Shown here one piece after another: positions 42,894 through 51,982 of a stretch of DNA of 64,000 nt. The DNA is from Micromonospora deserti. Its GTDB lineage: Bacteria > Actinomycetota > Actinomycetes > Mycobacteriales > Micromonosporaceae. A program made the translations under genes and the position numbers. Within the stretch, counting starts at the first letter, position 1. Every line of letters starts with the position of its first letter. Where the stretch lies: NCBI RefSeq assembly GCF_003236335.1, contig NZ_POUB01000005.1:17712-81711 (forward strand), read 5' to 3'. The notes under the pieces are model-generated. The model searched no databases and was not told the origin of the DNA. It saw only the letters and a list, made by a program, of their open reading frames with translations.

Positions 42894-44090
42894 ATGACGA
42901 ATTCGACGTGTGGCGTCCGCCCCTTCCGCATCGACATCCCGCAGGAGCAGATGGACGATCTGGCCCGCCGGCTGGCCGCCACCCGCTGGCCGGTGCTGCC
43001 CGAGGTCGGCTGGAGCCGCGGCGTGCCGGTGGCCCGCCTGAAGGACCTGGCCGAGTACTGGCGGACCGGCTACGACTGGCGGGCCCACGAGGCGGCGCTG
43101 AACAGGATCCCCCAGTACGTCACCGAGGTCGACGGGCAGCGGCTCCACTTCCTGCACGTACGCTCACCCGAGCCGGACGCGACCCCGCTGATGCTGCTGC
43201 ACGGCTGGCCGAGCTCGTTCCTGGAGTTCCTCGACGTCATCGACCCGCTGACCGACCCACGTGCGCACGGCGGCGACCCGGCCGACGCGTTCCACCTGGT
43301 CATCCCGTCGCTGCCCGGGTTCGGGTTCTCCGCACCACTGGCCGAGCCCGGCTGGGGCAGCGAGACGATGGCCGCCGCGCTGGCGCAGCTCATGGCCCGG
43401 CTCGGCTACCAGCGGTACGGGGTGCAGGGCGGCGACACCGGCGCGTACGTCGCTCCCGCCATCGGTCGCCAGGCCCCGGACCGCGTGGTCGGCGTCCACG
43501 TCAACGCGCTGGTCACCTACCCGATTGGCGTGGACGGCGAACGGGACGGGCTCACCGACGCCGAGCTGCGGCGTCTGGGCGCGATGGAGGGCTACAACGA
43601 CGGGTACCTCCAGATCCAGGCCAAGTCGCCGCACACGCTGGCGTACGGGCTGCACGACTCACCCGCCGCGCAACTGGCGTGGATCGTCGAGATATACCAC
43701 CGCCTCACCGACCACCCCGCCGACGCGGACTTCGGCATCGACCGGGACCGGCTGCTGACCAACGCCACCCTGTACTGGCTGACCGGCACCGGTGGATCCT
43801 CCGCTCAGGTCTACTACGAGGACATCACCGCGAACGCGTGGGGCGACGAGACGGGCCAGTGGGACGACGGCGGCACCGGGTCCGGCGGCTGGGCACCAAC
43901 CGCCCGCGGAACCGTCCCCACCGGCGTGCTGGTGTCGACCGCCAAGGACATCACGATCCGGCGCTTCGCCGAGCGCGAGCACACCGTGGTGCACTGGGCG
44001 GAGTACGACCGGGGCGGGCACTTCTTCGCCACCGAGCAGCCCCAGCTGTTCACCGGCGACGTGCGCGACTTCTTCCGGAAGGTCCGCTGA
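42894..44090 (+). CDS. Epoxide hydrolase family protein (alpha/beta hydrolase)
   Basis: A 398-residue protein with the microsomal-type epoxide hydrolase N-terminal domain ([25 protein letters not shown] ... [15 protein letters not shown]). An alpha/beta hydrolase core follows: oxyanion motif [12 protein letters not shown], nucleophile Asp in [12 protein letters not shown], a lid with tyrosines ([11 protein letters not shown]), and the catalytic His in [12 protein letters not shown]. It would open epoxides to diols. ATG 42894 fits a leaderless start; GTG 42885 is in frame. The hairpin formed by 44096-44107 and 44137-44148 may terminate it. Confidence 0.88.
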   Translation: MTNSTCGVRPFRIDIPQEQMDDLARRLAATRWPVLPEVGWSRGVPVARLKDLAEYWRTGYDWRAHEAALNRIPQYVTEVDGQRLHFLHVRSPEPDATPLMLLHGWPSSFLEFLDVIDPLTDPRAHGGDPADAFHLVIPSLPGFGFSAPLAEPGWGSETMAAALAQLMARLGYQRYGVQGGDTGAYVAPAIGRQAPDRVVGVHVNALVTYPIGVDGERDGLTDAELRRLGAMEGYNDGYLQIQAKSPHTLAYGLHDSPAAQLAWIVEIYHRLTDHPADADFGIDRDRLLTNATLYWLTGTGGSSAQVYYEDITANAWGDETGQWDDGGTGSGGWAPTARGTVPTGVLVSTAKDITIRRFAEREHTVVHWAEYDRGGHFFATEQPQLFTGDVRDFFRKVR

Positions 44091-44095
44091 GGTGG

Positions 44096-44148
44096 GCGCC
44101 CGCCGGCAGGCTTCGCCGCCCCGACCGAGGTGCTCGGCCGGCGGGCGC
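44096..44148 (+). terminator. Inverted repeat downstream of epoxide hydrolase gene
   Basis: GCGCCCGCCGGC and GCCGGCGGGCGC are perfect 12-base arms separated by 29 bases, starting six bases after the stop. Confidence 0.4.
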
Positions 44149-44190
44149 TCAACCGGGCCACCCTGCACCGCCACCAGCTCCTGGGCGCGG
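44115..44190 (+). pseudogene. N-terminal fragment of a winged-helix (HTH_42/AlkZ-like) protein
   Basis: TEVLGRRALNRATLHRHQLL in frame with 44130 matches the conserved start of actinobacterial winged-helix DNA-binding proteins related to AlkZ (usual form VLSRRALNRATLARQLLL). It is followed by proline/glycine-rich sequence with no match to the rest of the family. The remaining roughly 350 residues are missing before the convergent MFS gene ends at 44305. Identified from memory of the family N-terminus. Confidence 0.45.
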
Positions 44191-44304
44191 CACGGCCGTA
44201 TGCGTTTCCGGCAGCCCGGGGCGCCACCGCTCCGGGGCCCGGCCCCGGTGGGCCGGCTGTGGCCGCCGCCCGGGCCCTCGGCGAGCGTGCGGCACGGGCC
44301 CTGC

Positions 44305-45642
44305 TCAGGAGCCGCTGGCCGCCTCGACCACCCTGCCGCGCTGCTCCGCGGTGGCGTCCGTCGCGAGGTCGAGGGGGTGGGCCAGCTCGTCCCGGGGCAT
44401 CTTGGCCAGCACGATCGCCAGGACGGCGATCACGGTGGGCAGCAGGCCGGCCGCGGCGAACGTCGTACCGAGACCGATCGTGGTGCTGACCGGGCCGGCG
44501 ATCGCCATGGAGACGGGCATGAACACCAGCGAGACGAAGAAGTCCAGGCTGGACACCCGGCCGAGCAGGTGGGCCGGGACGCGGCGTTGCAGCAGGGTGC
44601 CCCAGATGACCATCGGGGCGGAGAAGCACAGCCCGACGACGAACACGGCGGCGGCGATCATCCCGACGTGGGTGGCGATGCCGACGAGAACCAGCGGCAG
44701 GCAGCCGAGGCCCCAGGAGAGGTTCATGATCGTCAGGTACCGTCGGGGCATCCGGAAGGCCGCCATGCCCAGGGACCCGATCGCACCGCCGATGCCGAAC
44801 GCCGCCATCACCAGCGCGTGCGAGCCGGGACCGCCGCCGGCGCGATCCTTGATCGCGAACGGCACCAGAACCTCGATCGGGCCCATGATCAACAGGATCA
44901 GTAGCGACGCGTACAGCAGGGTCGCGAGCAGCCACGGCGTCCGTACCATGTAGACGAAGCCGTCGCGCAGGTCGATCAGGGCGGCCCGTACCGGGTGGTC
45001 GGCGGAGGCCGGCCGGTCGTGGCGCAGCGGCACCGGCCGCAGCGCCAGCAGGAACGCGACACCGGCGGCCTCCAGCACGGCGACGGCGACCAGTGCCGCG
45101 CCGGGGGAGGAGGCGGCAATGATCGCACTGGCGATCGCCGGTCCGGCCGCCTGCATGACGGTGGGCCGCAACATGTGCTCCACGCCGTTGGCGGCCATCA
45201 GCTCGTCGGCGGGCAGCACCGAGGGGAGCAGCGCCGAGTACGCCGGGTAGGTGAAGCCGTTCGCGAAGCCGATCAGCAGCGCCACCAGGGCGAGCTGCCA
45301 CAACTGCAACCAGTCCGCGACCGCCAGCGCGGCCACGGCGCCGACCGCCACGGTACGCACGACCGCGACGGTGAGCAGGATGCGCCGCTGCGGCACCCGG
45401 TCGGCCAGCACGCCCCCGAGCAGTGCGGTCGCGAGCATGCCGGCCGCCATCGCCGCGGAGACGAAGGACAGCTCGCTCGGTCCGCCGCCCATCGCGATGA
45501 CCTGCCAGACGATGGCGATCAGCCAGACGCCGGCGGCGAAGAGCGACATCGTCAACGCGGCGGCCAGCAGCCGGTACGCTCCCCGGCGGAAGGGGCGCAG
45601 CGGACCACGCAGCCAGCCGGGAGCGGCCTCGGTGTCGTTCAT
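44305..45642 (-). CDS. MFS transporter (enterobactin/macrolide exporter-like)
   Basis: A 445-residue membrane protein with twelve likely helices. The N-terminal FRRGAYRLLAAALTMSLFAAGVWLIAIVWQV and the loop motif LADRVPQRRILLTVAVVRT (between helices 2 and 3) are typical of the MFS_3/DHA3 exporters. NGFTYPAYSALLPSVLPADELMAANGVEH is the family's central signature. It probably exports a drug-like small molecule. It is divergent from the methyltransferase gene at 45750. Confidence 0.9.
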   Translation of the reverse strand: MNDTEAAPGWLRGPLRPFRRGAYRLLAAALTMSLFAAGVWLIAIVWQVIAMGGGPSELSFVSAAMAAGMLATALLGGVLADRVPQRRILLTVAVVRTVAVGAVAALAVADWLQLWQLALVALLIGFANGFTYPAYSALLPSVLPADELMAANGVEHMLRPTVMQAAGPAIASAIIAASSPGAALVAVAVLEAAGVAFLLALRPVPLRHDRPASADHPVRAALIDLRDGFVYMVRTPWLLATLLYASLLILLIMGPIEVLVPFAIKDRAGGGPGSHALVMAAFGIGGAIGSLGMAAFRMPRRYLTIMNLSWGLGCLPLVLVGIATHVGMIAAAVFVVGLCFSAPMVIWGTLLQRRVPAHLLGRVSSLDFFVSLVFMPVSMAIAGPVSTTIGLGTTFAAAGLLPTVIAVLAIVLAKMPRDELAHPLDLATDATAEQRGRVVEAASGS

Positions 45643-45749
45643 CGTCTCGTTCCCCCGTCATGCCGGCCGCGTCCCGACCACTATCGCAACCGGCTGCGAC
45701 ATGATCGACGAGAACCCGGCGGCCGCGGCGGCGGGTAGAGTCGCCGTTT

Positions 45750-46292
45750 GTGGCGGTACGGGCGGTGCCCGAGCGGATCCGGTGGGCGGTCGAGACGCTG
45801 GCGGTCACGGCCTGCGACCGGCTGCTGGAGATCGGGTGTGGTGGAGGGGCCGCGGTCGGGCTCGTCTGCCGGTCCCTGTCCACCGGGGTCGTCACCGCGA
45901 TCGACCGGTCCGCCACGATGGCCGCGCGCGCCGAGCAGCGCAACGCCGCCCACATCCGGGCCGGCCGGGCCATCATCCGCACCGCCACCTTCCGGGCGGC
46001 CGACCTCTTCGCCGCTGGCCTGGACACGGCGCGGTACGACAAGATCTTCGCGATCAACGTGAACCTGTTCTGGACCGGGCCGGCCGATCACGAGCTCGCC
46101 TTGGCCGCCAGGCTCCTCGCCCCCGGTGGTGGCCTCTACCTGTGCTACGACCCGCCGGGCAACCGGGCGGACGAGATCGTGCAGAAGGTCACCGCCACCC
46201 TCACCGGTGCCGGCTTCGGTGTGCAGGTCGAACGCTCCGCCGGCGCGGTGGCGGTCATCGGCCGGCCGTACGACGAAACCCCGAGCACGTGA
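45750..46292 (+). CDS. Class I SAM-dependent methyltransferase
   Basis: A 180-residue protein. The SAM-binding motif I is LLEIGCGGGAAVGLVC (residues about 25-40). Motif II follows with VTAIDRSATMAARAEQRNA, then FAINVNLFW and a motif III-like LLAPGGGLYLCYDP. The substrate is not predictable. It is a compact Methyltransf_25/11-type protein, standing alone between the divergent MFS gene and a collapsed VOC gene. Confidence 0.85.
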   Translation: MAVRAVPERIRWAVETLAVTACDRLLEIGCGGGAAVGLVCRSLSTGVVTAIDRSATMAARAEQRNAAHIRAGRAIIRTATFRAADLFAAGLDTARYDKIFAINVNLFWTGPADHELALAARLLAPGGGLYLCYDPPGNRADEIVQKVTATLTGAGFGVQVERSAGAVAVIGRPYDETPST

Positions 46293-46386
46293 GTGGTGGC
46301 GCAGGCAGGCGTCGGGACAACGCCGCGGCACCTGCTCGTCCCCGGGCGGGGCAGCGCCTGCGGCGGGATGACCGGAGGAGGTAAGC

Positions 46387-46517
46387 ATGGCTCTGACGCT
46401 GACCGGTGTGAACATCGACGCCCCGGACCCGCACGCCCTGGCCGCCAGCCGCAGGGCGACGTGCGGGTCTGTCTCGACCCGGCGGGCCACCCGTTCTGCC
46501 TCTTCGTGGACGCCTGA
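46387..46517 (+). pseudogene. VOC/glyoxalase-family protein with a large internal deletion
   Basis: The N-terminal strand MALTLTGVNIDAPDPHALAA (ATG 46387, GGAGG site just before) runs directly into the C-terminal end GDVRVCLDPAGHPFCLFVDA, which lies in another frame and stops at 46515-46517. A normal member has about 115-130 residues; some 80-90 are missing exactly between these ends. The join falls near 46445 (GCCAGCCGCAGG). It is clearly not functional as a VOC enzyme, since most metal ligands are lost. Confidence 0.75.
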
Positions 46518-46545
46518 CCGCCGGCCCGGCGGCCGGCGGGCGGCA

Positions 46546-47310
46546 TCACCGAGCGGTCGGTGGGATGCGGTAGACGGACACGTGGGAGCGCGACTCGGCG
46601 GTGAAGTCAGCTCCGGCCCAGTCCTCGTGCCTGGTCTCCAACTCGAACCCGGCCACGAGTGCCATGAGGTCGAGCTCGGCGGGCCAGATGTAGCGGTGCG
46701 GACTGCGGAACAGCCGGGCCTGTCCGCCCTTATCGAAGGTGAAGTGGTGCGACACGACGTGCTGACGCAGGACGTCGTACGTGTCCAGGCCGATGTGGCC
46801 GGGCTCGGTACGCCAGACCGTGGCCTGCTGGCCCGGTGGGAGCTTACGCAGCTCGGGTACCCAGAGCTCGATGACGAACCGGCCGCCGGGTGCGAGGTGA
46901 CGGGCGGCGTTGCGGAAGCACGCCACCTGTTCGGCTTGGGTGAGCAGGTTGGAGATCGTGTTGTAGACGAGGTAGACGAGCGAGTACGTCCCGGGGGCGG
47001 TGGCGGTCGCCATGTCGCCGACGATCACCGGGATCGTCGATTCGTCGGCCTTCGTGCGCAGCTGGTCGATCATCGGGCGGGACAGCTCGATGCCGGTGAC
47101 GGGTACCCCGCGCTCGGCGAGCGGGACGGCCACGCGGCCGGTTCCGACGGCGAACTCGAGTGCCCGTCCGCCGCCTGCGAGTTCGGCGAGGCGGTCCACG
47201 GTCGGTCCCAGGACCTCGGGCGCGAACATGCCGGTACCCGGGGTGTCGTAACGCCCGGCGGCAGCGGCGTCCCAGAGCTTCTCCTGCTGCATAGCGGCAA
47301 CGGTCGCCAC
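46546..47310 (-). CDS. Class I SAM-dependent methyltransferase
   Basis: A 254-residue protein. Motif I is ALEFAVGTGRVAVPLAERG, followed by VTGIELSRPMIDQLRTKA (motif II), VIVGDMATATAPGTYSLVYLVYNTISNLLTQ and LAPGGRFVIELW (motif III). The C-terminal part (RSPHRYIWPAELDLMALVAGFEL) is typical of the Methyltransf_25 group with an added beta-strand region. The start is GTG 47310; ATG 47292 (MQQEKLWDAAA) is an equally good alternative. Confidence 0.87.
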   Translation of the reverse strand: MATVAAMQQEKLWDAAAAGRYDTPGTGMFAPEVLGPTVDRLAELAGGGRALEFAVGTGRVAVPLAERGVPVTGIELSRPMIDQLRTKADESTIPVIVGDMATATAPGTYSLVYLVYNTISNLLTQAEQVACFRNAARHLAPGGRFVIELWVPELRKLPPGQQATVWRTEPGHIGLDTYDVLRQHVVSHHFTFDKGGQARLFRSPHRYIWPAELDLMALVAGFELETRHEDWAGADFTAESRSHVSVYRIPPTAR

Positions 47311-47482
47311 GGGCGCACACGATGTCCACCGGTTTTTGCGACTCGCGGGGCCTGTGCTCGTACGCCCCGAACCTGTTCACGTGATGCGCCCCGCGCCCGC
47401 GCCGACGCAGAATTCGAGCTAGCGTCCAGGCCGTACATCGCCTCAGCGTCCGGCAGAGCACACCTACAGACAGGATGACGCG

Positions 47483-48142
47483 ATGCGCAATCTCGTTGTG
47501 AGCACCTCCCTCACCCTCGACGGGGTGATGCAGGCGCCGGGAACTCCGGAAGAGGATCCGAGCGGTGGCTTCACCCTCGGCGGGTGGTTGGTGAACCACT
47601 GGGACGACGCCGTGGGCGAGAGCATGGCGAAGTCGACGGGCCGGCCGTTCGAGCTGCTGTTGGGTCGCAAGACCTACGAGATCTTCGCGGCGCACTGGCC
47701 CTTCGCCACTGACGACCCCGGCGCCGAGGTGTTGAACCAGGCCCGCAAGTACGTGGTCACCACGACCCTCGAGCAGGCCGAGTGGGACAACACGACCGTC
47801 CTGAACCAGGACGCCGTGGCGCAGGTCAGGGCGTTGAAGGAGCAGGACGGCCCGGAGATCCAGGTGCACGGCAGCGGAGACCTGATCCAGACGCTGCTGC
47901 GCCACGAACTCGTTGACGAGTTCCGGCTGTGGATCTTCCCGATTGTTGTCGGCAAGGGAAAACGCCTGTTCGATGCGGGCACCGTACCCACCACCTTCGC
48001 GGTCCGTGAATCCAGCACCTCCCCGAACGGTGTGATCATGGTGACCTACGAGCGTGCCGCCGGCGGCGTCGACACCGGGTCCTTCGCGCTCGAAACGCCC
48101 AGCGAACGCGAACTCCAACGGCGCGAACGACTCGGCGCCTGA
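47483..48142 (+). CDS. Dihydrofolate reductase family protein (RibD C-terminal-like)
   Basis: A 219-residue protein with the DHFR/RibD_C fold: MRNLVVSTSLTLDGVMQAPG at the N-terminus, LLLGRKTYEIFAAHWP, YVVTTTLEQAEWDNTTVL, IQVHGSGDLIQTLLRHELVDEFRLWIFPIVVGKGKRLF and a C-terminal strand. Members are NADPH-dependent reductases of uncertain substrate. About 30 charged residues follow the usual end (SERELQRRERLGA). It lies 173 bases from the divergent methyltransferase gene. Confidence 0.88.
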   Translation: MRNLVVSTSLTLDGVMQAPGTPEEDPSGGFTLGGWLVNHWDDAVGESMAKSTGRPFELLLGRKTYEIFAAHWPFATDDPGAEVLNQARKYVVTTTLEQAEWDNTTVLNQDAVAQVRALKEQDGPEIQVHGSGDLIQTLLRHELVDEFRLWIFPIVVGKGKRLFDAGTVPTTFAVRESSTSPNGVIMVTYERAAGGVDTGSFALETPSERELQRRERLGA

Positions 48143-48221
48143 TCCGCCTCATCGCACCGCAACGCCTTCGTCCGTACGCAGCTGACCGGCTCCGTGCGGT
48201 CCGACATCGGCGAGTGGGGCC

Positions 48222-48271
48222 GCCCGGTCCGCGGGCGCGCGACGATCACGTCGCCCGCCCGCGGACCGGGC
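48222..48271. terminator. Long perfect inverted repeat after the DHFR-like gene
   Basis: GCCCGGTCCGCGGGC and GCCCGCGGACCGGGC are perfect 15-base arms with a 20-base loop. It lies 80 bases after the plus-strand stop and 150 bases after the end of the convergent MerR gene; the rest of the 280-bp gap shows nothing recognisable. Confidence 0.55.
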
Positions 48272-48422
48272 ACTGCGACGTCGGTCCCCGACGCAGACCG
48301 ATCAGGCGAGCGACGAACGTCGGGGATGGATGGTCCGGCGGCATCGCCCAGTTCGCGGCACAACATACGGTGGTCAACGCTGGCCGGCACGCCACCGCCG
48401 GGGCCGAGGGTCCTGCCCGCCG

Positions 48423-48872
48423 TCAGTGGGAATCACCGGTGTGCTGATCGAGCTGGTGGCGCAGGGTGTCGGCGAAGCCCTCGGCGGTGGTGAGCTGCTC
48501 GCGTAGCGCGGCCACCCGGGCGGCGGCGACGGCGTGGAACATGGCGAGCCGGTCGAGCAGGGCGGGCCGCTCGTCGTCGCTGGCGGTGGGCAGGGCGTCG
48601 AGAACGCCGAGCAGGTCGCGCATCTCGTCGAGGGTGAACCCGAGGGGCTTCATCCGTTTGACCACGGCGAGCCGGTCGAGGTCGAGGTCGGTGTAGAGGC
48701 GGAACCCGCCCTCGCTGCGGGCCGACGGGACGACCAGCCCGGCGTCCTCGTAGTGGCGGATCGTGCGGATGCTCAGGCCGACGCGGTCGGCGGCCTCGCC
48801 GATCTGCATGAGCCGCCCGGCGGCCGGGCCAAACGTGTGCTCCGGCCCGGCGCCACGGAGGGTGCCCGGCAT
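48423..48872 (-). CDS. MerR family transcriptional regulator
   Basis: A 149-residue regulator with the MerR winged helix: MQIGEAADRVGLSIRTIRHYEDAGLVVPSARSEGGFRLY, then LDRLAVVKRMKPLGFTLDEMRDLL and a coiled dimerisation helix. There are no metal-binding cysteines at the end, so a metal sensor is unlikely. ATG 48872 overlaps the stop of the SulP gene (TGATG), implying coupling. ATG 48809 (MQIGEA) would give the usual family N-terminus and may be the true start. Confidence 0.88.
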   Translation of the reverse strand: MPGTLRGAGPEHTFGPAAGRLMQIGEAADRVGLSIRTIRHYEDAGLVVPSARSEGGFRLYTDLDLDRLAVVKRMKPLGFTLDEMRDLLGVLDALPTASDDERPALLDRLAMFHAVAAARVAALREQLTTAEGFADTLRHQLDQHTGDSH

Positions 48873-50371
48873 CAGTGGCCTCCGCTCATGGTGCCGGCGA
48901 GGGTGCCGTGGATGGCGGCGCTGGGCTTGTTCAGCTCGACGATCTCGACGGTCTTGCCGCGGGCGGCGTACTTGGTGGTGATGGCGTCCAGGGCCGCGAC
49001 CGACGAGGCGTCCCAGACGTGGGCGTGGGTCATGTCGATGATCACGTTCTGCGGGTCGCCCGCGTAGTCGAATTGGTAGACCAGGTCGTTGCTGGAAGCG
49101 AAGAACAGCTCGCCGTGCACTGAGTAGATGCGGGTGCCGCCATCGGGGTCCAGGACGCTGGTGACCTCGACGAGGCGCGCGACCCGGCGGGCGAAGATGA
49201 CCATGGCGGCGAGCACACCGACGATCACGCCGATGGCCAGGTTGTGGGTGGCGAGGACCGCGCCGACGGTGGTGATCATGACCAGGGTTTCGCCCAGCGG
49301 CATCCGCTTGAGCGTGGCCGGAGCGACGGAGTGCCAGTCGAAGGTCGACACCGCGACGATGACCATCACGGCGACGAGGGCGGCCATCGGGATGGTGGCG
49401 ACCACGTCACCGAGGCTGACCACCAGGATCAGCAGGAACACGCCGGACAGGAACGTGGACAGGCGGGTCCGGGCACCGGACGCCTTCACATTGATCATGG
49501 TTTGGCCGATCATGGCGCAGCCGCCCATGCCGCCGAAGAAGCCGGTGACGATGTTGGCCACGCCCTGGCCCCACGACTCGCGGGTCTTGTTCGAGTGGGT
49601 GTCCGTGATGTCGTCGACCAGCTTCGCGGTCATCAGCGACTCCATCAGCCCGACCAGCGCCACGCCGAGGGCGAACGGGGCGATCAGGGCGAGGGTGTCC
49701 ATGGTCCACGGGATCTGCGGCAGGCCGAGGGTCGGCAGGCTGTCGGGCAGCTCACCCTGGTCGCCGACGGTCGGCACGGTCATGCTGGCGCCGACGGTGA
49801 TGACGGTCAGCAGAATGATCGCCACCAGCGGAGCCGGGACGGCCTTGGTGAGCCGGGGCAGCCCGACCATGATCGCGAGAGCCAGGGCGACGAGTGGGTA
49901 GACCAGCCACGGCACGCCGAGCAGGTGCGGGACCTGGGCGGCGAAGATCAGGATGGCCAGGGCGTTGACGAAGCCGACCATGACGCTGCGCGGAACGAAC
50001 CGCATCAGCTTCGCCACCCCGAGCACCGCGAGCAGCACCTGGATCGCCCCGCCGAGGATCACCGCCGCGATCAGGTAGTCCAGCCCGTGCTCCTTCGCCA
50101 GCGGTGCGACGATCAGCGCGATCGCACCGGTCGCCGCGGAGATCATCGCCGGCCGGCCACCGCAGATCGCGATGACCACGGCCATGGTGAACGAGGCGAA
50201 CAGCCCGACGCGGGGATCCACCCCGGCCAGGATCGAGAAGCTGATCGCCTCCGGAATCAACGCCAGGGCGACGACCAGGCCGGCGAGCACCTCGGTGCGG
50301 AACACCTTCGGCGACAGCCAGGACGGGCGGGACAGGCGCGGCCGGGTGACCGCGGACAGCACAGAAGACAT
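48872..50371 (-). CDS. SulP family inorganic anion transporter with STAS domain
   Basis: A 499-residue transporter. The SLC26/SulP core has about 11-14 helices, with [41 protein letters not shown] at the start, [17 protein letters not shown], and the conserved [24 protein letters not shown]. It ends in a STAS domain (about 400-490, [19 protein letters not shown] ... [18 protein letters not shown]). It moves sulfate, bicarbonate or related anions. It is coupled to the downstream MerR gene. ATG 50371 fits the family N-terminus better than the upstream GTG. Confidence 0.92.
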   Translation of the reverse strand: MSSVLSAVTRPRLSRPSWLSPKVFRTEVLAGLVVALALIPEAISFSILAGVDPRVGLFASFTMAVVIAICGGRPAMISAATGAIALIVAPLAKEHGLDYLIAAVILGGAIQVLLAVLGVAKLMRFVPRSVMVGFVNALAILIFAAQVPHLLGVPWLVYPLVALALAIMVGLPRLTKAVPAPLVAIILLTVITVGASMTVPTVGDQGELPDSLPTLGLPQIPWTMDTLALIAPFALGVALVGLMESLMTAKLVDDITDTHSNKTRESWGQGVANIVTGFFGGMGGCAMIGQTMINVKASGARTRLSTFLSGVFLLILVVSLGDVVATIPMAALVAVMVIVAVSTFDWHSVAPATLKRMPLGETLVMITTVGAVLATHNLAIGVIVGVLAAMVIFARRVARLVEVTSVLDPDGGTRIYSVHGELFFASSNDLVYQFDYAGDPQNVIIDMTHAHVWDASSVAALDAITTKYAARGKTVEIVELNKPSAAIHGTLAGTMSGGH

Positions 50372-50797
50372 ACAGCCGTTTCCGCTCGGGGTGTGCGCAC
50401 CGGGCGCACACGCGATCCCGTGCCCACTGGCGGACACGAGGTGACGTGCACATATCAGTACCGGTCGGACGTTTCCGGACCGTTTCCGGGCACCATCGCC
50501 CAGGAGAAGACCGCGAGGGGCCGACAGCGCGCCTCGACGACCTGCACCGACCCTACCGTCCGGTGAGGGTAGAGTTCACGGCCCGTGATGATCATCACCG
50601 GGGTGCCTGCCGGGAATGCGGTGCGGCGCCGCTGATCGCCCTGTTGTGGTTCGTACCAGGGCAGGGGAGTTCGGCCGTCCCGGCGTACGCCCCGGCGGGG
50701 CGGTGGCGATGCGCGTGAATGGCCACCATCGGCCACGGAGTGTGCCTAGCGTGTGAGCCGTGACTGTGACGGCGTGGTCGACCCCGGCGGTGTCCGG
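50372..50797. other. Divergent intergenic region between SulP and FUSC-type genes
   Basis: About 425 bases. It contains a perfect 14-base palindrome GTGATGATCATCAC at 50585-50598, a plausible regulator site. The plus-strand stretch 50600-50718 reads weakly like protein (LIALLWFVPGQGSSAVPAYA) but has no recognised family. No RNA gene was recognised. Confidence 0.35.
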
Positions 50798-51919
50798 ATG
50801 AGCGGCGGCACCGCCGGCCTCGCCGAACGCGCCCGCCAGGCGGCACGGGAGCGGTGGCGGCGGCTGCAGGCCCTGTCGGTCGTGCTGCTGCAGACCTCGG
50901 TGGCGGCGGCGGTGTCATGGGTGGTGGCCAGCCGGGCGGTGGGAAACTCCGAGCCGGTGTTCGCCCCGATCGCCGCGGTAATCACCCTGGGGGTCTCCAC
51001 CGGGCAGCGGTTCCGGCGCGCCGTCGAGCTGGTGCTCGGAGTGGCGCTCGGCGTCGCCGTCGGGGACGTGCTGATCTACTTCATCGGCACTGGCGGCTGG
51101 CAGATCGGTGTGGCGGTTGCGCTGGCGATGGCGGCGGCGGTCGTCGCGGGTGGCACCGCGGCCGTGGTCGGCCAGGCGGCGGCCTCGGCGGTGCTGATCT
51201 CCACCCTGACCCCGCCGACCGAGGGAATCTACTTCTCCCGGGTCGTCGACGCCCTGATCGGCGGCGGGGTGGCGCTGGTGGTCATGGCGGTGCTGCTGCC
51301 GGTCAACCCGCTCACCGTGGTGTCGAGGGTGGCCAGGCCCGCGCTGGGGGTGCTCATCGACGGCCTGTCGGCCGCCTCGCGTGGCCTGCGCGAGCAGGAT
51401 GTCGGCCCCGCCCACGACGCTCTGTTACTGCTCAGCGAGGGCGAGGACAAGCTCGACGAGTTCCACGAGGTCCTCCCCGAGGGGCAGGAGGCCGCCACCA
51501 TGGCGCCGCTGCGCTGGCACGCCCGCAACGCCCTGCGGCAGTACGTCGACTCCGCGGAATACATCGAACGCTCGATCCGCAACGCCCGGGTGCTGGCCCG
51601 CCGCGCGGTCACCCTGCTGCGCGACGGCGAGCCCGCGCCGCCGGAGCTGGGTGAGTCGGTCGCGGCGTTGGCTGAGGCCGCCAGCGTCATCCGTCGTGAT
51701 CTGGGCCGGGGTAGGGTGCCGGAGGAGGCGGCGGACCTGCTGCGCCGGGCGGTCCGCGAGGCGACCGTCGCCTACCGGCAGGGCCTGCGATTCTCCGGCA
51801 GCGTCGTGGTGGCCCAGATTCGGGCGATCGCCACGGACCTGCTCGGCACGACCGGCCTGAGCCACGAGGAGGCCGACCGGGAGGTCCGCCGCGCCGGGGG
51901 CGTCCTGCACGAGCGATGA
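50798..51919 (+). CDS. FUSC-like (aromatic acid exporter type) membrane protein
   Basis: A 373-residue protein. The first 190 residues contain six short hydrophobic segments (LSVVLLQTSVAAAVSWVVAS, VFAPIAAVITLGVSTG, AVELVLGVALGVAVGDVLIYF, ALVVMAVLLPVNPL), as in the FUSC/ArAE half-unit. The second half is helical and soluble (LLSEGEDKLDEFHEVL ... ARNALRQYVDSAEYIERSIRN). It may export aromatic acids or act as a membrane-stress protein. ATG 50798 is chosen; GTG 50753 is in frame. Confidence 0.8.
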   Translation: MSGGTAGLAERARQAARERWRRLQALSVVLLQTSVAAAVSWVVASRAVGNSEPVFAPIAAVITLGVSTGQRFRRAVELVLGVALGVAVGDVLIYFIGTGGWQIGVAVALAMAAAVVAGGTAAVVGQAAASAVLISTLTPPTEGIYFSRVVDALIGGGVALVVMAVLLPVNPLTVVSRVARPALGVLIDGLSAASRGLREQDVGPAHDALLLLSEGEDKLDEFHEVLPEGQEAATMAPLRWHARNALRQYVDSAEYIERSIRNARVLARRAVTLLRDGEPAPPELGESVAALAEAASVIRRDLGRGRVPEEAADLLRRAVREATVAYRQGLRFSGSVVVAQIRAIATDLLGTTGLSHEEADREVRRAGGVLHER

Positions 51920-51982
51920 TCGCGACGCGAACAACGTCGCGGCGTCCTCCACGGGACGCGAACGCCGACGGCGGGAGCGTGG

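Noticed and set aside
50446..50718. 90-codon plus-strand frame in the SulP/FUSC intergenic region
   Set aside because: No ribosome binding site, no recognised family, and it covers the palindrome at 50585; kept only as an intergenic note.
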